64,000 bases of DNA from Magnetospirillum moscoviense. GTDB lineage: Bacteria; Pseudomonadota; Alphaproteobacteria; Rhodospirillales; Magnetospirillaceae. Positions 50,678-58,897 of this stretch are shown here, in pieces. The notes beneath the pieces were generated by a model that worked only from the letters and a program-made list of their open reading frames with translations, did not search any database and was not told the origin of the DNA. The stretch spans positions 62,001 to 126,000 of the forward strand of contig NZ_LWQU01000130.1 in assembly GCF_001650635.1 (NCBI RefSeq), written 5' to 3'. Each line of letters begins with the position of its first letter. Position 1 is the first letter of the stretch. A program made the position numbers and the translations under genes.

Positions 50678-51583
50678 ATGAAATCGTACGCGAAGCTCGC
50701 GGCGCCTTTGTTTCTTTTCAGCCTGGCCGCCTGTAACGGCACCCCGGCCAACGGCTGGATCCCCGGAAGCGTCTACCAGATCGAACAATTGTCCATGGCG
50801 ACCTTCAAGGGCTCGCCCTTCACCCAGGCCCTGGCCGCCAACTATCTGGCCCTCGCCCGGGCCGAAAAGGAAGAGTACGACTGGAATTCCCAGAAGACCT
50901 TCGCCTCCAAGGGCCTGATCGCCGCCAAAGGCACCGCCCCGCCGCCGGAGACGCTGGAATACTGGAACGTCTCGGACCGTGCCGCCGCCAAGGATCTGGG
51001 CATTGCCCGGGCGCGCCTGATGACCATGCTGGCCACCGACGCGCCGGCGCGGGTGCCGCAATGGGCCGCCAACGCCCAGACCAATTTCGACTGTTGGATT
51101 CAGGAACAGGAAGAAGGCTGGCAGTTCGACGAGATCGCCGCCTGCCGCACCGCCTTCATGACGACCATGGACCTGATCGCCGCGCCGCCAAAGCCGGTTG
51201 CCGCGGCAAGTCCTTCGGTGCCGCCCGCACAGCCGGCCGCCACCAAGCAGACCAACTTCCTGATGTTCTTCGACTTCGACCAGTCCGCTCTGACGTCCGA
51301 GGCGAGCAGGATCATCGCCAACGCCGTCAAGGCCATCGCCGCCGACAAGCCGGCGATCATCAAGATCATCGGCTACACCGACACCAGCGGCACCCCGGAA
51401 TACAACATGAAGCTGTCGCTGCGCCGCAGTCAGGCGGTCGAGAACGAACTGACCCGCAACGGGGTTGCGCCGTCGTCGATCCGCGTCGAGGGCGTCGGCG
51501 AAGGCAATCTGCTGACACAAACCGCCGACGGGGTGCGCGAGCCGCAGAACCGCCGCGCCACCATCGACCTCCTCGGGCGATAG
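50678..51583 (+). CDS. OmpA-family lipoprotein
   Basis: 301 residues. The signal peptide ends in LAAC (MKSYAKLAAPLFLFSLAACN). The N-terminal domain (about 25-170) is helical with an aromatic-rich segment (FDCWIQEQEEGWQFDEIAAC). A Pro/Ala linker leads to a C-terminal OmpA peptidoglycan-binding domain (FFDFDQSALTSEASRIIANA; GYTDTSGTPEYNMKLSLRRS). AAGGAG lies seven bases before the ATG at 50678. It starts a run of four lipoprotein genes that probably tether the outer membrane to the wall. Confidence 0.92.
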   Translation: MKSYAKLAAPLFLFSLAACNGTPANGWIPGSVYQIEQLSMATFKGSPFTQALAANYLALARAEKEEYDWNSQKTFASKGLIAAKGTAPPPETLEYWNVSDRAAAKDLGIARARLMTMLATDAPARVPQWAANAQTNFDCWIQEQEEGWQFDEIAACRTAFMTTMDLIAAPPKPVAAASPSVPPAQPAATKQTNFLMFFDFDQSALTSEASRIIANAVKAIAADKPAIIKIIGYTDTSGTPEYNMKLSLRRSQAVENELTRNGVAPSSIRVEGVGEGNLLTQTADGVREPQNRRATIDLLGR

Positions 51584-51646
51584 ACAACCCTGCCCGGGTG
51601 GCGCCGATCCCGGCGCCCGCTCGGCCCCTTTGAAGGAACGGACATC

Positions 51647-51889
51647 ATGAACCGCATCGCACTTGTTCTTGCCATGCTCGCCACGGCCGCCTCGCTCGCC
51701 GCCTGCGGGTCCTCGACCGGCGATCGCGCCATCAGCGGCGGCGGCATCGGTGCCGGCGTCGGTGCCCTGGGCGGCTTGCTCCTGGGTTCCCCCATCGAGG
51801 GAGCGCTGATCGGCGGCGCCGTCGGCGCCGGCGCCGGCGCGCTGACCAAGGAAAAGGACATCAATCTCGGCAAGCCGATCTGGCGCTAG
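51647..51889 (+). CDS. glycine-zipper lipoprotein
   Basis: 80 residues. The signal peptide ends in LAAC, followed by a glycine-zipper segment (GGGIGAGVGALGGLLLGSPI and GALIGGAVGAGAGALTKEKD) of the kind that packs in membranes. An AAGGAA precedes the ATG. It lies 63 bases after the OmpA lipoprotein gene and 32 before the next. Likely an outer-membrane-associated small lipoprotein. Confidence 0.85.
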   Translation: MNRIALVLAMLATAASLAACGSSTGDRAISGGGIGAGVGALGGLLLGSPIEGALIGGAVGAGAGALTKEKDINLGKPIWR

Positions 51890-51921
51890 AGCCGTTTCCG
51901 CGCCATTCCCAGGAGGTATCC

Positions 51922-52428
51922 ATGTCTTATTTCATCAAGATTTCCCGTTTTGCCGTCGCGACTTGCGCCGTGGCGCTGGTTTCCGCCTGCGCCGCTCCGG
52001 CGAAGGATCCGCAGGCGGCCTCCTCCAAGGCCTATGTCCCGCTGGCCGGCGAGCCGGAACTGGTCGGGGCCTGGTATCAGGTCTATTTCGACAGCAACAA
52101 GGCCGAAATCGACGACCGCGGCCAGATGATCGTCAAGAAGGTGGCCTATGTGGTGGCCAACACCACCGGGTCGCGGGTGACCGTGATCGGCAAGACAGAC
52201 CGTGCCGGCGACGCCTCCGCCAACATGGTCCTGTCGCAGAAGCGGGCCGACCAGGTCCGCGACGCCCTGATCGTCGCCGGCGTTCCTGCCGCCACCATCG
52301 ACACCAGCTGGACCGGCGAAACGAAGCAGGAAGTCTCGACCGTCAATGACATGGCGGAAAAGCGCAATCGCGTGGTCGATATCACCGTGGTCAAGGCGCC
52401 AAGCACCGCCTTCCGCCAGGGCAACTGA
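51922..52428 (+). CDS. OmpA-family lipoprotein, small
   Basis: 168 residues. The lipobox is VSAC after MSYFIKISRFAVATCAVAL. The OmpA domain reads VYFDSNKAEIDDRGQMIVKK, IGKTDRAGDASANMVLSQKR and AEKRNRVVDITVV. The canonical GHTD of the family is replaced by GKTD, while the following Arg-rich helix is intact. AGGAGG is placed five bases before the ATG. It belongs to the lipoprotein run 50678-53000. Confidence 0.9.
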   Translation: MSYFIKISRFAVATCAVALVSACAAPAKDPQAASSKAYVPLAGEPELVGAWYQVYFDSNKAEIDDRGQMIVKKVAYVVANTTGSRVTVIGKTDRAGDASANMVLSQKRADQVRDALIVAGVPAATIDTSWTGETKQEVSTVNDMAEKRNRVVDITVVKAPSTAFRQGN

Positions 52429-52499
52429 GAATTCGACCCCTTTTGCGGGCGGGTCCGAACGGCCCGCCCCTTCGCCGCCCCGTCTCGAAAGGACGTCCC

Positions 52500-53000
52500 A
52501 TGCTCAGCGATTCATTCGGCTATCGCCAACTGACCATTCTTTCGGCCCTGGCCCTGACCGGCCTGGCCCTGGTCGCCTGCGCCCCGCAATATCCGCCGCC
52601 CGAGCAGATCGGGTCCAGCAGCCCCAGGATCAGCTATAAGTACCATACCGACCAGGATCTGGTTCAGACCAACCAGACCGCGGCGAACTTCTGCAGCCAG
52701 TATCAATCGGTGGCCCGGACCATGACCTTCGCCAACGACCCCGACGGCAGCAAGTCCGTCTCGTATGAATGCGTCAGGCCGGCCCCGCAATATATGCCGC
52801 AGACGGTGGCCCAGCCGGCCCCGGCCCCCTATTACAACCCGAACATGGCCTATAGCTATCGATCGGAACAGGAATTGGCCGAAGCCACACGCAACGCCCA
52901 GGTCTATTGCATGAACAACGGGGCGCAGCAGGTCAGCTCGACCATTTCGACCAACATGGACGGCAGCAGAAGCGCACGCTTCTTCTGCTCTCCCCACTAA
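52500..53000 (+). CDS. lipoprotein with internal duplication
   Basis: 166 residues with lipobox LVAC (LALTGLALVACAPQ). Two similar units of about 43 residues follow: one around TDQDLVQTNQTAANFCSQYQ ending YECV, and one around SEQELAEATRNAQVYCMNNG ending FFCS, each with two cysteines in equivalent places and a central NxDGS(K/R)S. A Pro/Tyr-rich linker (PAPAPYYNPNMAYSY) joins them. The repeats probably form two small disulfide-bonded domains. No named family recognised. Followed by a terminator. Confidence 0.78.
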   Translation: MLSDSFGYRQLTILSALALTGLALVACAPQYPPPEQIGSSSPRISYKYHTDQDLVQTNQTAANFCSQYQSVARTMTFANDPDGSKSVSYECVRPAPQYMPQTVAQPAPAPYYNPNMAYSYRSEQELAEATRNAQVYCMNNGAQQVSSTISTNMDGSRSARFFCSPH

Positions 53001-53059
53001 TTACCGGCCGCGGTCCCTCCCGGCACCCCCTGGGGAGCGGATCGATCCGGTAATCGAAG

Positions 53060-53089
53060 GCAGAGCCGGGCTTGATGGCCCGGCTCTGC
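53060..53089. terminator. terminator hairpin between convergent genes
   Basis: Perfect 12-bp stem GCAGAGCCGGGC/GCCCGGCTCTGC with a six-base loop, between the last lipoprotein gene and the converging LpxR-like gene. Confidence 0.8.
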
Positions 53090-53103
53090 TGATTCCGGGT
53101 CGG

Positions 53104-54132
53104 TCACAGCGAGAATGAGATCGACGCCACCCCGATCACGTCGGCCTTGTCCTGGCCCTCGAATTCGCTGGTGCGACGAACCGCCCCCAGCATCATCTGC
53201 ACATCCCTGGACCAGAACAGCGACAGCCCCGCCTGGAAATCGGCCACCACCGGCATCTTGTCCACGCCCGGCCCATCCTGGACCAGACTGCCGTCCAGGA
53301 AGATGTTGTGGGCGACGAGCCGGCCTTGAAGCCCGGCGAAGACGGAATATCCCAGCTTGCCGTCCAGACGCGCGCCGTCGAAATAGTCGGTCCCGGACAG
53401 CCCCGGCCGCACCCTGGCTCCGCCGTAATCGACCTGAAGATTGCGGCCCCAGCGCAGCATCGCGCCAGCGCTGGCATAGGTGAACACGTTGCCGATTGTC
53501 GCCCCGGCTTGCGGAACGACATCGACACCGCCCCCGGGACCGCCCAGCAGGGCGAAACGCCACAGCCGCTCGTAGCTCAAGACGATGCCCGGCTCGTTGT
53601 CGAGTTCCTCGCCCCAGCCCCAGGCCTGCTTGATGCCGATGAATTGGTGATAGTCGTTCTGACTGGACCGCCCCATGGCGCCGGGGCCGACGATTCCGAC
53701 GGACAGCTCAAGGTTTTCCAGGCTGTTGCCGGCGCTTTCCTGCAGCAGGCTGGTGCCCAGATACAGCCAGCCGGCATAGGGGCGGTCGCGGCCGTCGGGC
53801 GACTTCCTGCTGACATCTTCGGGGGTGAACAGGCTTTGCCCGACGAAAACGGAATAGCGCCGCGAAACCGCCTGGCCGGAATCGGGCGGGGCGATCAGGG
53901 CGAACGGCTCGGCCCACGGGCTGTCGGCCTTGATCGCCCCGGTGAGAAGCGAAATGCGCAGGCCCTGGGTGTAGTGACGGTCCGAACCGGTATAAAGGGA
54001 ATCGTTTTCTTCCAACACACCCATGCGCGGGCTGTCTTCGGCAAGCGCGGGCCCGCACAGCGACAGCAACAGCCCGCAGGCCACAATCCCCTTGCGGGAA
54101 GGCGGCGATCGCCGCAGATCAAATGACGACAT
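53104..54132 (-). CDS. LpxR/DUF2219-family outer-membrane protein (lipid A deacylase-like)
   Basis: 342 residues with a signal peptide (VACGLLLSLCGPALAE). The mature start LEENDSLYTGSDRHYTQGLR is the family signature, where LpxR uses an Asn-Asp pair near the N-terminus; DYHQFIGIKQAWGWGEEL follows, and amphipathic strands run to the terminal aromatic SISFSL, as for a 12-strand barrel. Characterised LpxR removes the 3'-acyloxyacyl chain of lipid A. The ATG at 54132 has AAGGGGG seven bases upstream; a GTG two codons earlier is possible. Enzyme activity is inferred from family. Confidence 0.85.
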   Translation of the reverse strand: MSSFDLRRSPPSRKGIVACGLLLSLCGPALAEDSPRMGVLEENDSLYTGSDRHYTQGLRISLLTGAIKADSPWAEPFALIAPPDSGQAVSRRYSVFVGQSLFTPEDVSRKSPDGRDRPYAGWLYLGTSLLQESAGNSLENLELSVGIVGPGAMGRSSQNDYHQFIGIKQAWGWGEELDNEPGIVLSYERLWRFALLGGPGGGVDVVPQAGATIGNVFTYASAGAMLRWGRNLQVDYGGARVRPGLSGTDYFDGARLDGKLGYSVFAGLQGRLVAHNIFLDGSLVQDGPGVDKMPVVADFQAGLSLFWSRDVQMMLGAVRRTSEFEGQDKADVIGVASISFSL

Positions 54133-54188
54133 CGGCACACCCCCTTCATGGCCAGGTTCGGCAGCCGCGCCCCCCCCGAGAACCAGCC

Positions 54189-54479
54189 CTAATTGCCTTC
54201 GATGATCACCTGACCTTGCGGGGTCAGAACGATATTGACCGCGACGCCATTCCTGACCGCCGTCGCATGCCAGAAATTGTCGCAGCTTTTCTTCAGGCCG
54301 CTGATGTCAAGGAACCCTGCCGCTTCCATCTTCTTCTTCGCCGATTGGGCCGAGGACGCATCGATGATGTCGCCATCGAGGCATCCTTCCGCCTGGGCCG
54401 GGGAAGAAATCCACGGCCATCCGCCGATACCAAGCGACACGATCGTCACCACCACCATGGTCCATATCTTGATCAACAT
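54189..54479 (-). CDS. small exported PepSY-like protein
   Basis: 96 residues with a signal peptide (VVVTIVSLGIGGWPWISSPA, cleavage near AQAE). The mature part AAGFLDISGLKKSCDNFWHA then VRNGVAVNIVLTPQGQVIIE follows the one-helix-plus-hairpin pattern of PepSY-like proteins. Two cysteines (EGCLDG, KKSCDN) may pair. GAGG precedes the ATG at 54479. It lies 56 bases upstream of the LpxR-like gene on the same strand. Confidence 0.7.
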   Translation of the reverse strand: MLIKIWTMVVVTIVSLGIGGWPWISSPAQAEGCLDGDIIDASSAQSAKKKMEAAGFLDISGLKKSCDNFWHATAVRNGVAVNIVLTPQGQVIIEGN

Positions 54480-54613
54480 TGGCCACCTCAATTGTATATT
54501 ATTTTCTACGCCATGTTTTATTTTTATAAATCCGTTAAGTAGATTCCGATTCTTTCCACGAGCATGGCAACACATGACATTTGACCTGGTCACATGAGGA
54601 TCGGAGGTCAGGC

Positions 54614-54868
54614 ATGGTTGAGAGTCCGCTGCAGCCGAACAGGTCGATGCCTTTGCCCTTGGCGAAGTTGCGCGGCTATTCCACCCCGCTGCCGTCCGGT
54701 ACCGATCCGGCGCTGCTCCGCATCATTCAACGCTCGGTCACGGATGCCCGTGACGCCGGACTTGACCAGTGCGGGCAGACCCGCCAGGCCGCCGAGGCGG
54801 TTCAGCGCGTGAGACCGGACTTCGCCGCCGACGAGGCGCTGACCCTGGTCCAACGGACCCGGGACTGA
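54614..54868 (+). CDS. hypothetical protein, 84 residues
   Basis: A small soluble protein with a Pro-rich start (MVESPLQPNRSMPLPLAKLR) and a helical C-terminus (LLRIIQRSVTDARDAGLDQC). No domain recognised and no export signal. GGAGG lies six bases before the ATG at 54614, good support for a real gene. It converges with the two-helix membrane protein at 54886. Confidence 0.65.
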   Translation: MVESPLQPNRSMPLPLAKLRGYSTPLPSGTDPALLRIIQRSVTDARDAGLDQCGQTRQAAEAVQRVRPDFAADEALTLVQRTRD

Positions 54869-54885
54869 CACGGCGATCGCGCCCG

Positions 54886-55110
54886 TTATCGCCGGCGATA
54901 CAGTCCGCCCCCGATCATCAGCAGGCCCAGGGCCAGGACCGCGCCACTGGCCAGCGGCGGGATGGCATAGGATGTGGCTTCCTGCGTCTGCACCTTCAGG
55001 TCGCCGATGGTGGCGACATCGTGGGTCTGGCGCATGGAAAAGCTGGGAACCGCCAGGCCGATGCCGCCAAGCACCACCAGAAGCACGCCCAGGGACATCA
55101 GCATGTTCAT
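54886..55110 (-). CDS. small membrane protein with two helices
   Basis: 74 residues: helix 1 MNMLMSLGVLLVVLGGIGLA, an external loop with RQTHDVATIGDLKVQTQE, and helix 2 PPLASGAVLALGLLMIGGGL followed by YRRR. This layout resembles small DUF3185-type stress membrane proteins, though I cannot assign a family firmly. It lies among other small membrane protein genes. Confidence 0.65.
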   Translation of the reverse strand: MNMLMSLGVLLVVLGGIGLAVPSFSMRQTHDVATIGDLKVQTQEATSYAIPPLASGAVLALGLLMIGGGLYRRR

Positions 55111-55188
55111 GATCGAATTCTCCCTGCGTCGCCGACGATTCTTCGGGGGCCCGGTGCGGGACGGAGCCGGTTGGGTGCGCGGGCACAG

Positions 55189-55338
55189 CTACTTGAAGAG
55201 CTGCGGGTACAGTCCGACCACGCCCACGATGATCAGATAGATCGCGACGATGTAGTTCAGCAGCCGTGGCTGGACCAGAATCAGAATTCCGGCCACCAGG
55301 GCGATAATCGGCTCGAGCCGTAGCGATTGGAAATCCAT
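55189..55338 (-). CDS. DUF3096 small membrane protein
   Basis: 49 residues read on the minus strand, starting MDFQSLRLEPIIALVAGILI and containing QPRLLNYIVAIYLIIVGVVG. The LxPIxALxAGxLIL..PRLLNYIVAIYLI pattern is the DUF3096 signature of very short two-helix proteins. Function is unknown. It sits just upstream of the other minus-strand two-helix protein gene, and the two may be co-transcribed. Confidence 0.85.
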   Translation of the reverse strand: MDFQSLRLEPIIALVAGILILVQPRLLNYIVAIYLIIVGVVGLYPQLFK

Positions 55339-55479
55339 GTGCCTTACCCCAGTGCGAGTTGGCCGCCGCGACGAACGCCGCCCTGACCAACGCCAGGCGG
55401 GATTCGTCAGCGAAGATCCACCCCCGACAGTAGCGGCCCGGCCCGGTTGCCGGCAGGATCGGAAACTACCTGCGGTCGT

Positions 55480-56349
55480 TCACCGGACCAGTTGGGCGCG
55501 GACCGACAACAATTGCCGCCGCCGTTCGGCATCCGATTCCGGGGGCGTCATCTTCAGCCCCTCCAGCGTATCGACGATGATCTTCGACACGATCAGCCGG
55601 CTGGTTTGCTTGTCGTCGGCGGGTACCACGTACCACGGCGCCTCGCGGGTGCTGGTCGCTCCCAGGCAGGCCTCGTACGCCTCGATGTAGGCCGGCCAGA
55701 ACCGGCTTTCCTCGACGTCGGCGATGTTGAATTTCCAGTGCTTGCGCGGATCGTCGATGCGCTCGATGAAGCGCTTGCGTTGCTCGTCGCGCGAAAGGTG
55801 CAGGAAAATCTTGATGATCTTCGTCTGGTTCAAGTGCAGATGCGCTTCCAGATTGACGATCGAGCGATAGCGGTCGCGCCAGACCGAATTCTCGTTCTTG
55901 GGCAATCCGGGAATCCCTTCGCCCCGCAGGATTTCCGGGTGGACCCGCACGATCAGGACTTCCTCGTAATAGGACCGGTTGAAGATGCCGATCCGGCCGC
56001 GCTCGGGCAGATCGCGGGTGGTCCGCCACAAGAAATCGTGCTGCAACTCGGCCGGGCTGGGATGCTTGAAACTGAAGACCTGGCAGCCTTGCGGATTGAC
56101 GCCGGACATGACATGGCGGATGGCGCCATCCTTTCCGGCGGCGTCCATGGCCTGGAAGATCACCAGCACGGCATATCGGTTCGAGGCGAACAGAAGTTGC
56201 TGCAACGCGCTCAGATGCGCGACATGCCGGGCCAGACGCTTCTGGTAGTCACCGGTCGAAGCGCAGACCGGCGCGATGCGGGTCGGCCATTTCCCCAGAT
56301 CGACACGGGCGCCGGCATCGACACGGAAATCCGTGGTGCTGATCTTCAT
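55480..56349 (-). CDS. ppk2: polyphosphate kinase 2 family protein (PPK2)
   Basis: 289 residues with the PPK2 motifs: Walker [21 protein letters not shown], then [20 protein letters not shown], and Walker B/lid [22 protein letters not shown]2 enzymes transfer phosphate between polyphosphate and nucleoside mono- or diphosphates; which class applies here cannot be settled by eye. The ATG at 56349 has AAGGGG six bases upstream; earlier TTG and ATG codons are possible. It sits among small stress-type envelope genes. Confidence 0.93.
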   Translation of the reverse strand: MKISTTDFRVDAGARVDLGKWPTRIAPVCASTGDYQKRLARHVAHLSALQQLLFASNRYAVLVIFQAMDAAGKDGAIRHVMSGVNPQGCQVFSFKHPSPAELQHDFLWRTTRDLPERGRIGIFNRSYYEEVLIVRVHPEILRGEGIPGLPKNENSVWRDRYRSIVNLEAHLHLNQTKIIKIFLHLSRDEQRKRFIERIDDPRKHWKFNIADVEESRFWPAYIEAYEACLGATSTREAPWYVVPADDKQTSRLIVSKIIVDTLEGLKMTPPESDAERRRQLLSVRAQLVR

Positions 56350-56405
56350 CGCCATCCCCTTTCCGGACAAGGGGCGCCAAAGCGCCCCCTCCCAGCGTGA
56401 TCAGT

Positions 56406-56900
56406 CTATTTGTAGTCGTAGTGGCGGCGATGGTCCTTGTCGTGATGCTGGGCCATGATCAGGTCGGCCTGCTTCTTCTGCTCGGGGCTGAGAACCGCGT
56501 AAAGCGCTTCGACCTGAGGGACCAGTTGCTTCAGTCCGCTGGAATATTGTTCGAGCATGCCCTGCCTGAGCTTCAGGCTGTCCACCACGGTCATGGTCTT
56601 GCCGCGCGACATCATGTCGGCCCGGCCGGCCTGGAAGGTCTTGGCGTTGTCGCGCATGGTCTGGGCGACGTTGTTCCACAATTCCTCCTGCGCCGACGTG
56701 ATGCGCAGCTTGTCGTGAATTTCCTTGATCTTGCGCTCGCCATCGCCCGGATCACGCATAGCCTTGCCCGACGACATGGTCTTGGTCGGACTGTCGGACG
56801 GCTGGGCCCAGGAGTTCGACACCGGCAGGGTGGCAAGGGCGGCGCCGATAAACCCGGCCACGGCAATGGCCCGTCCCGAGTGAATGGTGAAAAGTTTCAT
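56406..56900 (-). CDS. Spy/CpxP-like periplasmic LTXXQ protein
   Basis: 164 residues with a signal peptide (AVAGFIGAALATLPVSNSWA). The mature protein is helical with two LTxxQ-type motifs (RITSAQEELWNN and LSPEQKKQADLIMAQHHDKD) and a His-rich C-terminus. Spy and CpxP are periplasmic chaperones or stress sensors of the Cpx type. The AGGA seven bases before the ATG at 56900 supports the start. The spacer to the PPK2 gene is 56 bases. Confidence 0.85.
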   Translation of the reverse strand: MKLFTIHSGRAIAVAGFIGAALATLPVSNSWAQPSDSPTKTMSSGKAMRDPGDGERKIKEIHDKLRITSAQEELWNNVAQTMRDNAKTFQAGRADMMSRGKTMTVVDSLKLRQGMLEQYSSGLKQLVPQVEALYAVLSPEQKKQADLIMAQHHDKDHRRHYDYK

Positions 56901-57023
56901 GATAAATCCTCGCAGGATTGGGCTTGAGCGGGAGAATCCCGCACAATCTCCACATCACACATTGAAACGCGCGCCAGACAATAGTATCGGCATGTACCTA
57001 CACATATAAACGCGCAGCCCATG

Positions 57024-57038
57024 CTCAATCAAATTGAG
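57024..57038. promoter_or_regulatory. inverted repeat in the divergent promoter region
   Basis: CTCAAT/ATTGAG with a three-base spacer in the AT-rich 219-bp region between the Spy-like gene (leftward) and the YqjD-like gene (rightward). Possible operator; unproven. Confidence 0.3.
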
Positions 57039-57119
57039 TAGTTTCCACAACTCTACGCCAGCCACTATTAGACCCATTCTCACTTTATTGATTAATATCC
57101 ATAATATGGAGAATCTTCC

Positions 57120-57440
57120 ATGGCCGACCTGACCACACCCGAGGCGATTGGCGCCAAGTCTCCGGATCTGCAATTGGTGATGGCCGATATCGCCACTCTG
57201 AAGCGCGATCTGGCCGCCCTGCTCACCACCATGTCCGGAATCGTCGCCAGCGACGTAGCCGGAGCCAAAGGCCTGGCCGTCCATCTGGGCGACGACATGC
57301 GCCAGGCCTATCACGACCTGGCGGCCCAGGGCGAACGCACGGTCAAGGCCATCGGCCACCAGGTCGAGGAACGGCCGGTGGTCTTCCTGTTGCTGGCCTT
57401 CGCCGCAGGCTTCCTCGGCAGTCGATTGCTTCCGCGCTAG
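57120..57440 (+). CDS. DUF883/YqjD-like membrane-anchored protein
   Basis: 106 residues. A helical soluble N-terminus (LQLVMADIATLKRDLAALLT) is followed by one C-terminal membrane helix (VVFLLLAFAAGFLGSRLL). This is the ElaB/YqjD layout; E. coli members anchor ribosomes to the inner membrane in stationary phase. GGAGA precedes the ATG at 57120. It is followed after 12 bases by a holin-like membrane protein gene, reminiscent of the yqjD-yqjE order. Confidence 0.85.
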   Translation: MADLTTPEAIGAKSPDLQLVMADIATLKRDLAALLTTMSGIVASDVAGAKGLAVHLGDDMRQAYHDLAAQGERTVKAIGHQVEERPVVFLLLAFAAGFLGSRLLPR

Positions 57441-57452
57441 GGCCGCCGAGCG

Positions 57453-57872
57453 ATGGAGCCCATCATCCGAGCGGTGGTTCTGTCCTTGGTTCAAGGCAGC
57501 GCGACCGGAAGTCGGCAATCGCCATCCAACAGCCTGGCCGCCGCCACCTTGTGGGCGGTGGCCAGCGCCGTGTTGGCCACCGCCGCCATCGCCGCCGCCG
57601 CCGTGGCGCTATGGCTGTGGCAAGCGGCCAGCATGGGGCCGATCGGCGCCACCCTTGTGGTGTCAGGGATGTTGCTGGCGGCCGCCCTGGCCGCCTGGGC
57701 CGCCCTGCGCCGTGCCCTGGTCCAGCCCAAGCATTCCCCCCCGGCATCGAGCGACGCCCTGGACCTGCTGCTGCGGGAATCGGGACGGCTGTTCCAGGAA
57801 AACAAGGGCGCGGCGCTGGCGGCGGCCTTCGCCGCCGGCTTGGCGGCAGAGCGCTATCAACGGGACAAATAG
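57453..57872 (+). CDS. YqjE/holin-superfamily-like membrane protein
   Basis: 139 residues with two hydrophobic helices (AVASAVLATAAIAAAAVALW and LVVSGMLLAAALAAWAALRR), flanked by a short N-terminal segment and a charged C-terminal helix. In many proteobacteria a YqjE-like gene follows yqjD, which is the arrangement here. No phage genes surround it, so a stress role is more likely than lysis. Its last 16 bases overlap the end of the converging acyltransferase gene. Confidence 0.7.
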   Translation: MEPIIRAVVLSLVQGSATGSRQSPSNSLAAATLWAVASAVLATAAIAAAAVALWLWQAASMGPIGATLVVSGMLLAAALAAWAALRRALVQPKHSPPASSDALDLLLRESGRLFQENKGAALAAAFAAGLAAERYQRDK

Positions 57873-58897
57873 CGGAACAGACGGCGGACCAGGCGCATCA
57901 GCGGATATTCCACCAGCCGCGACACCACGATGCCGCCGCCGATCCCGGCGACCACCAGGATTGCGTATCGCGCCCAGACCCACTCGCCCAGCCCGATGCG
58001 GTCCCACAGCTTGTCCGCCAGGCCGATAAAGGTCAGGTGGAACAGATAGATGGAATAGGACGCACGCCCCAGCCACGCCATCGCCGCTGCCGACCGGAAA
58101 TGGCCGCCACGTTCCCGCCCCACCAATCCGACGACGATCAAAGCCGAAGCCAGGCCATAGCTCCAGCGGGTCGAGGGGGCGTAACCATCGAACCAGCCGG
58201 CCACCTCGGCGGCGGCCAAGGCCGTGATGAGCGTCAGCCCCACCCAAAGAATGTCGCGGGAAAAGGCCACAGGGTCTTGCCGCACCCACCAGGCCGCGCC
58301 CATGCCCAGAAAGAATTCCAAATTATAGGCCGAAACGAAGACCGGCATCAGCCCGACCGGCTGCCCGGCAAGCGCGACGGCGATGGCGGCAAGCCACACG
58401 CCCAGCAGGGCCAGACCTGCGCCGCGATGAAGGATCAGGACGGCGAAAACCGCGTAGAAGATGATCTCGTGCTGCAAGGTCCAGGCGACGCCGACCAGCG
58501 GTTCCGCCCGCGTCGGCAACAGGGTTGCCGCCCATCCCACCTGGGCGGCAGTCGGCGCAGCAATCCGGCCCGACCAAAACGCAGCCGCCACGGTCAAGCC
58601 CAGGATGACCCAGTAGATGGGATAGATGCGGGTGAAGCGGCGGGCCGCGTAATGGCCCAGTCGCCGGGGCCGGCCCAGGTCGCCGCCATGGACATGCAAG
58701 ATGATGAAGCCGCTGATGACGAAGAAGAAATCCACCCCGGCATGACCGAACTGAAAGGCCTGCTTGCCCAGCGGAAAGCCGACATTCTTATCGAGATGAC
58801 GGGCGGCGTGATACAAAACGACGGCAATGGCGGCGACGGCTCGCGCCAACTCGACGGATTGCAGCTTGACGATGGCCGGGGCGGGACTGGCGGTCAC
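57857..58897 (-). CDS. acyltransferase 3 family membrane protein (O-acetylation)
   Basis: 346 residues with about ten membrane helices. The family signature begins LQSVELARAVAAIAVVLYHA (the His of RxxAxxxVxxxH), with HAGVDFFFVISGFIILHVHG and FTRIYPIYWV. Such proteins transfer acyl groups to surface sugars across the inner membrane. The GTG start at 58897 overlaps the TGA of the lyase-like gene (GTGA). The context of glycosyltransferase and sugar-modifying genes points to exopolysaccharide or O-antigen decoration. Confidence 0.9.
   Translation of the reverse strand: MTASPAPAIVKLQSVELARAVAAIAVVLYHAARHLDKNVGFPLGKQAFQFGHAGVDFFFVISGFIILHVHGGDLGRPRRLGHYAARRFTRIYPIYWVILGLTVAAAFWSGRIAAPTAAQVGWAATLLPTRAEPLVGVAWTLQHEIIFYAVFAVLILHRGAGLALLGVWLAAIAVALAGQPVGLMPVFVSAYNLEFFLGMGAAWWVRQDPVAFSRDILWVGLTLITALAAAEVAGWFDGYAPSTRWSYGLASALIVVGLVGRERGGHFRSAAAMAWLGRASYSIYLFHLTFIGLADKLWDRIGLGEWVWARYAILVVAGIGGGIVVSRLVEYPLMRLVRRLFRYLSR

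Noticed and set aside
57453-57872. Phage holin
   Set aside because: Holin-like helices only; it follows a YqjD-like gene as YqjE does, with no lysis genes.
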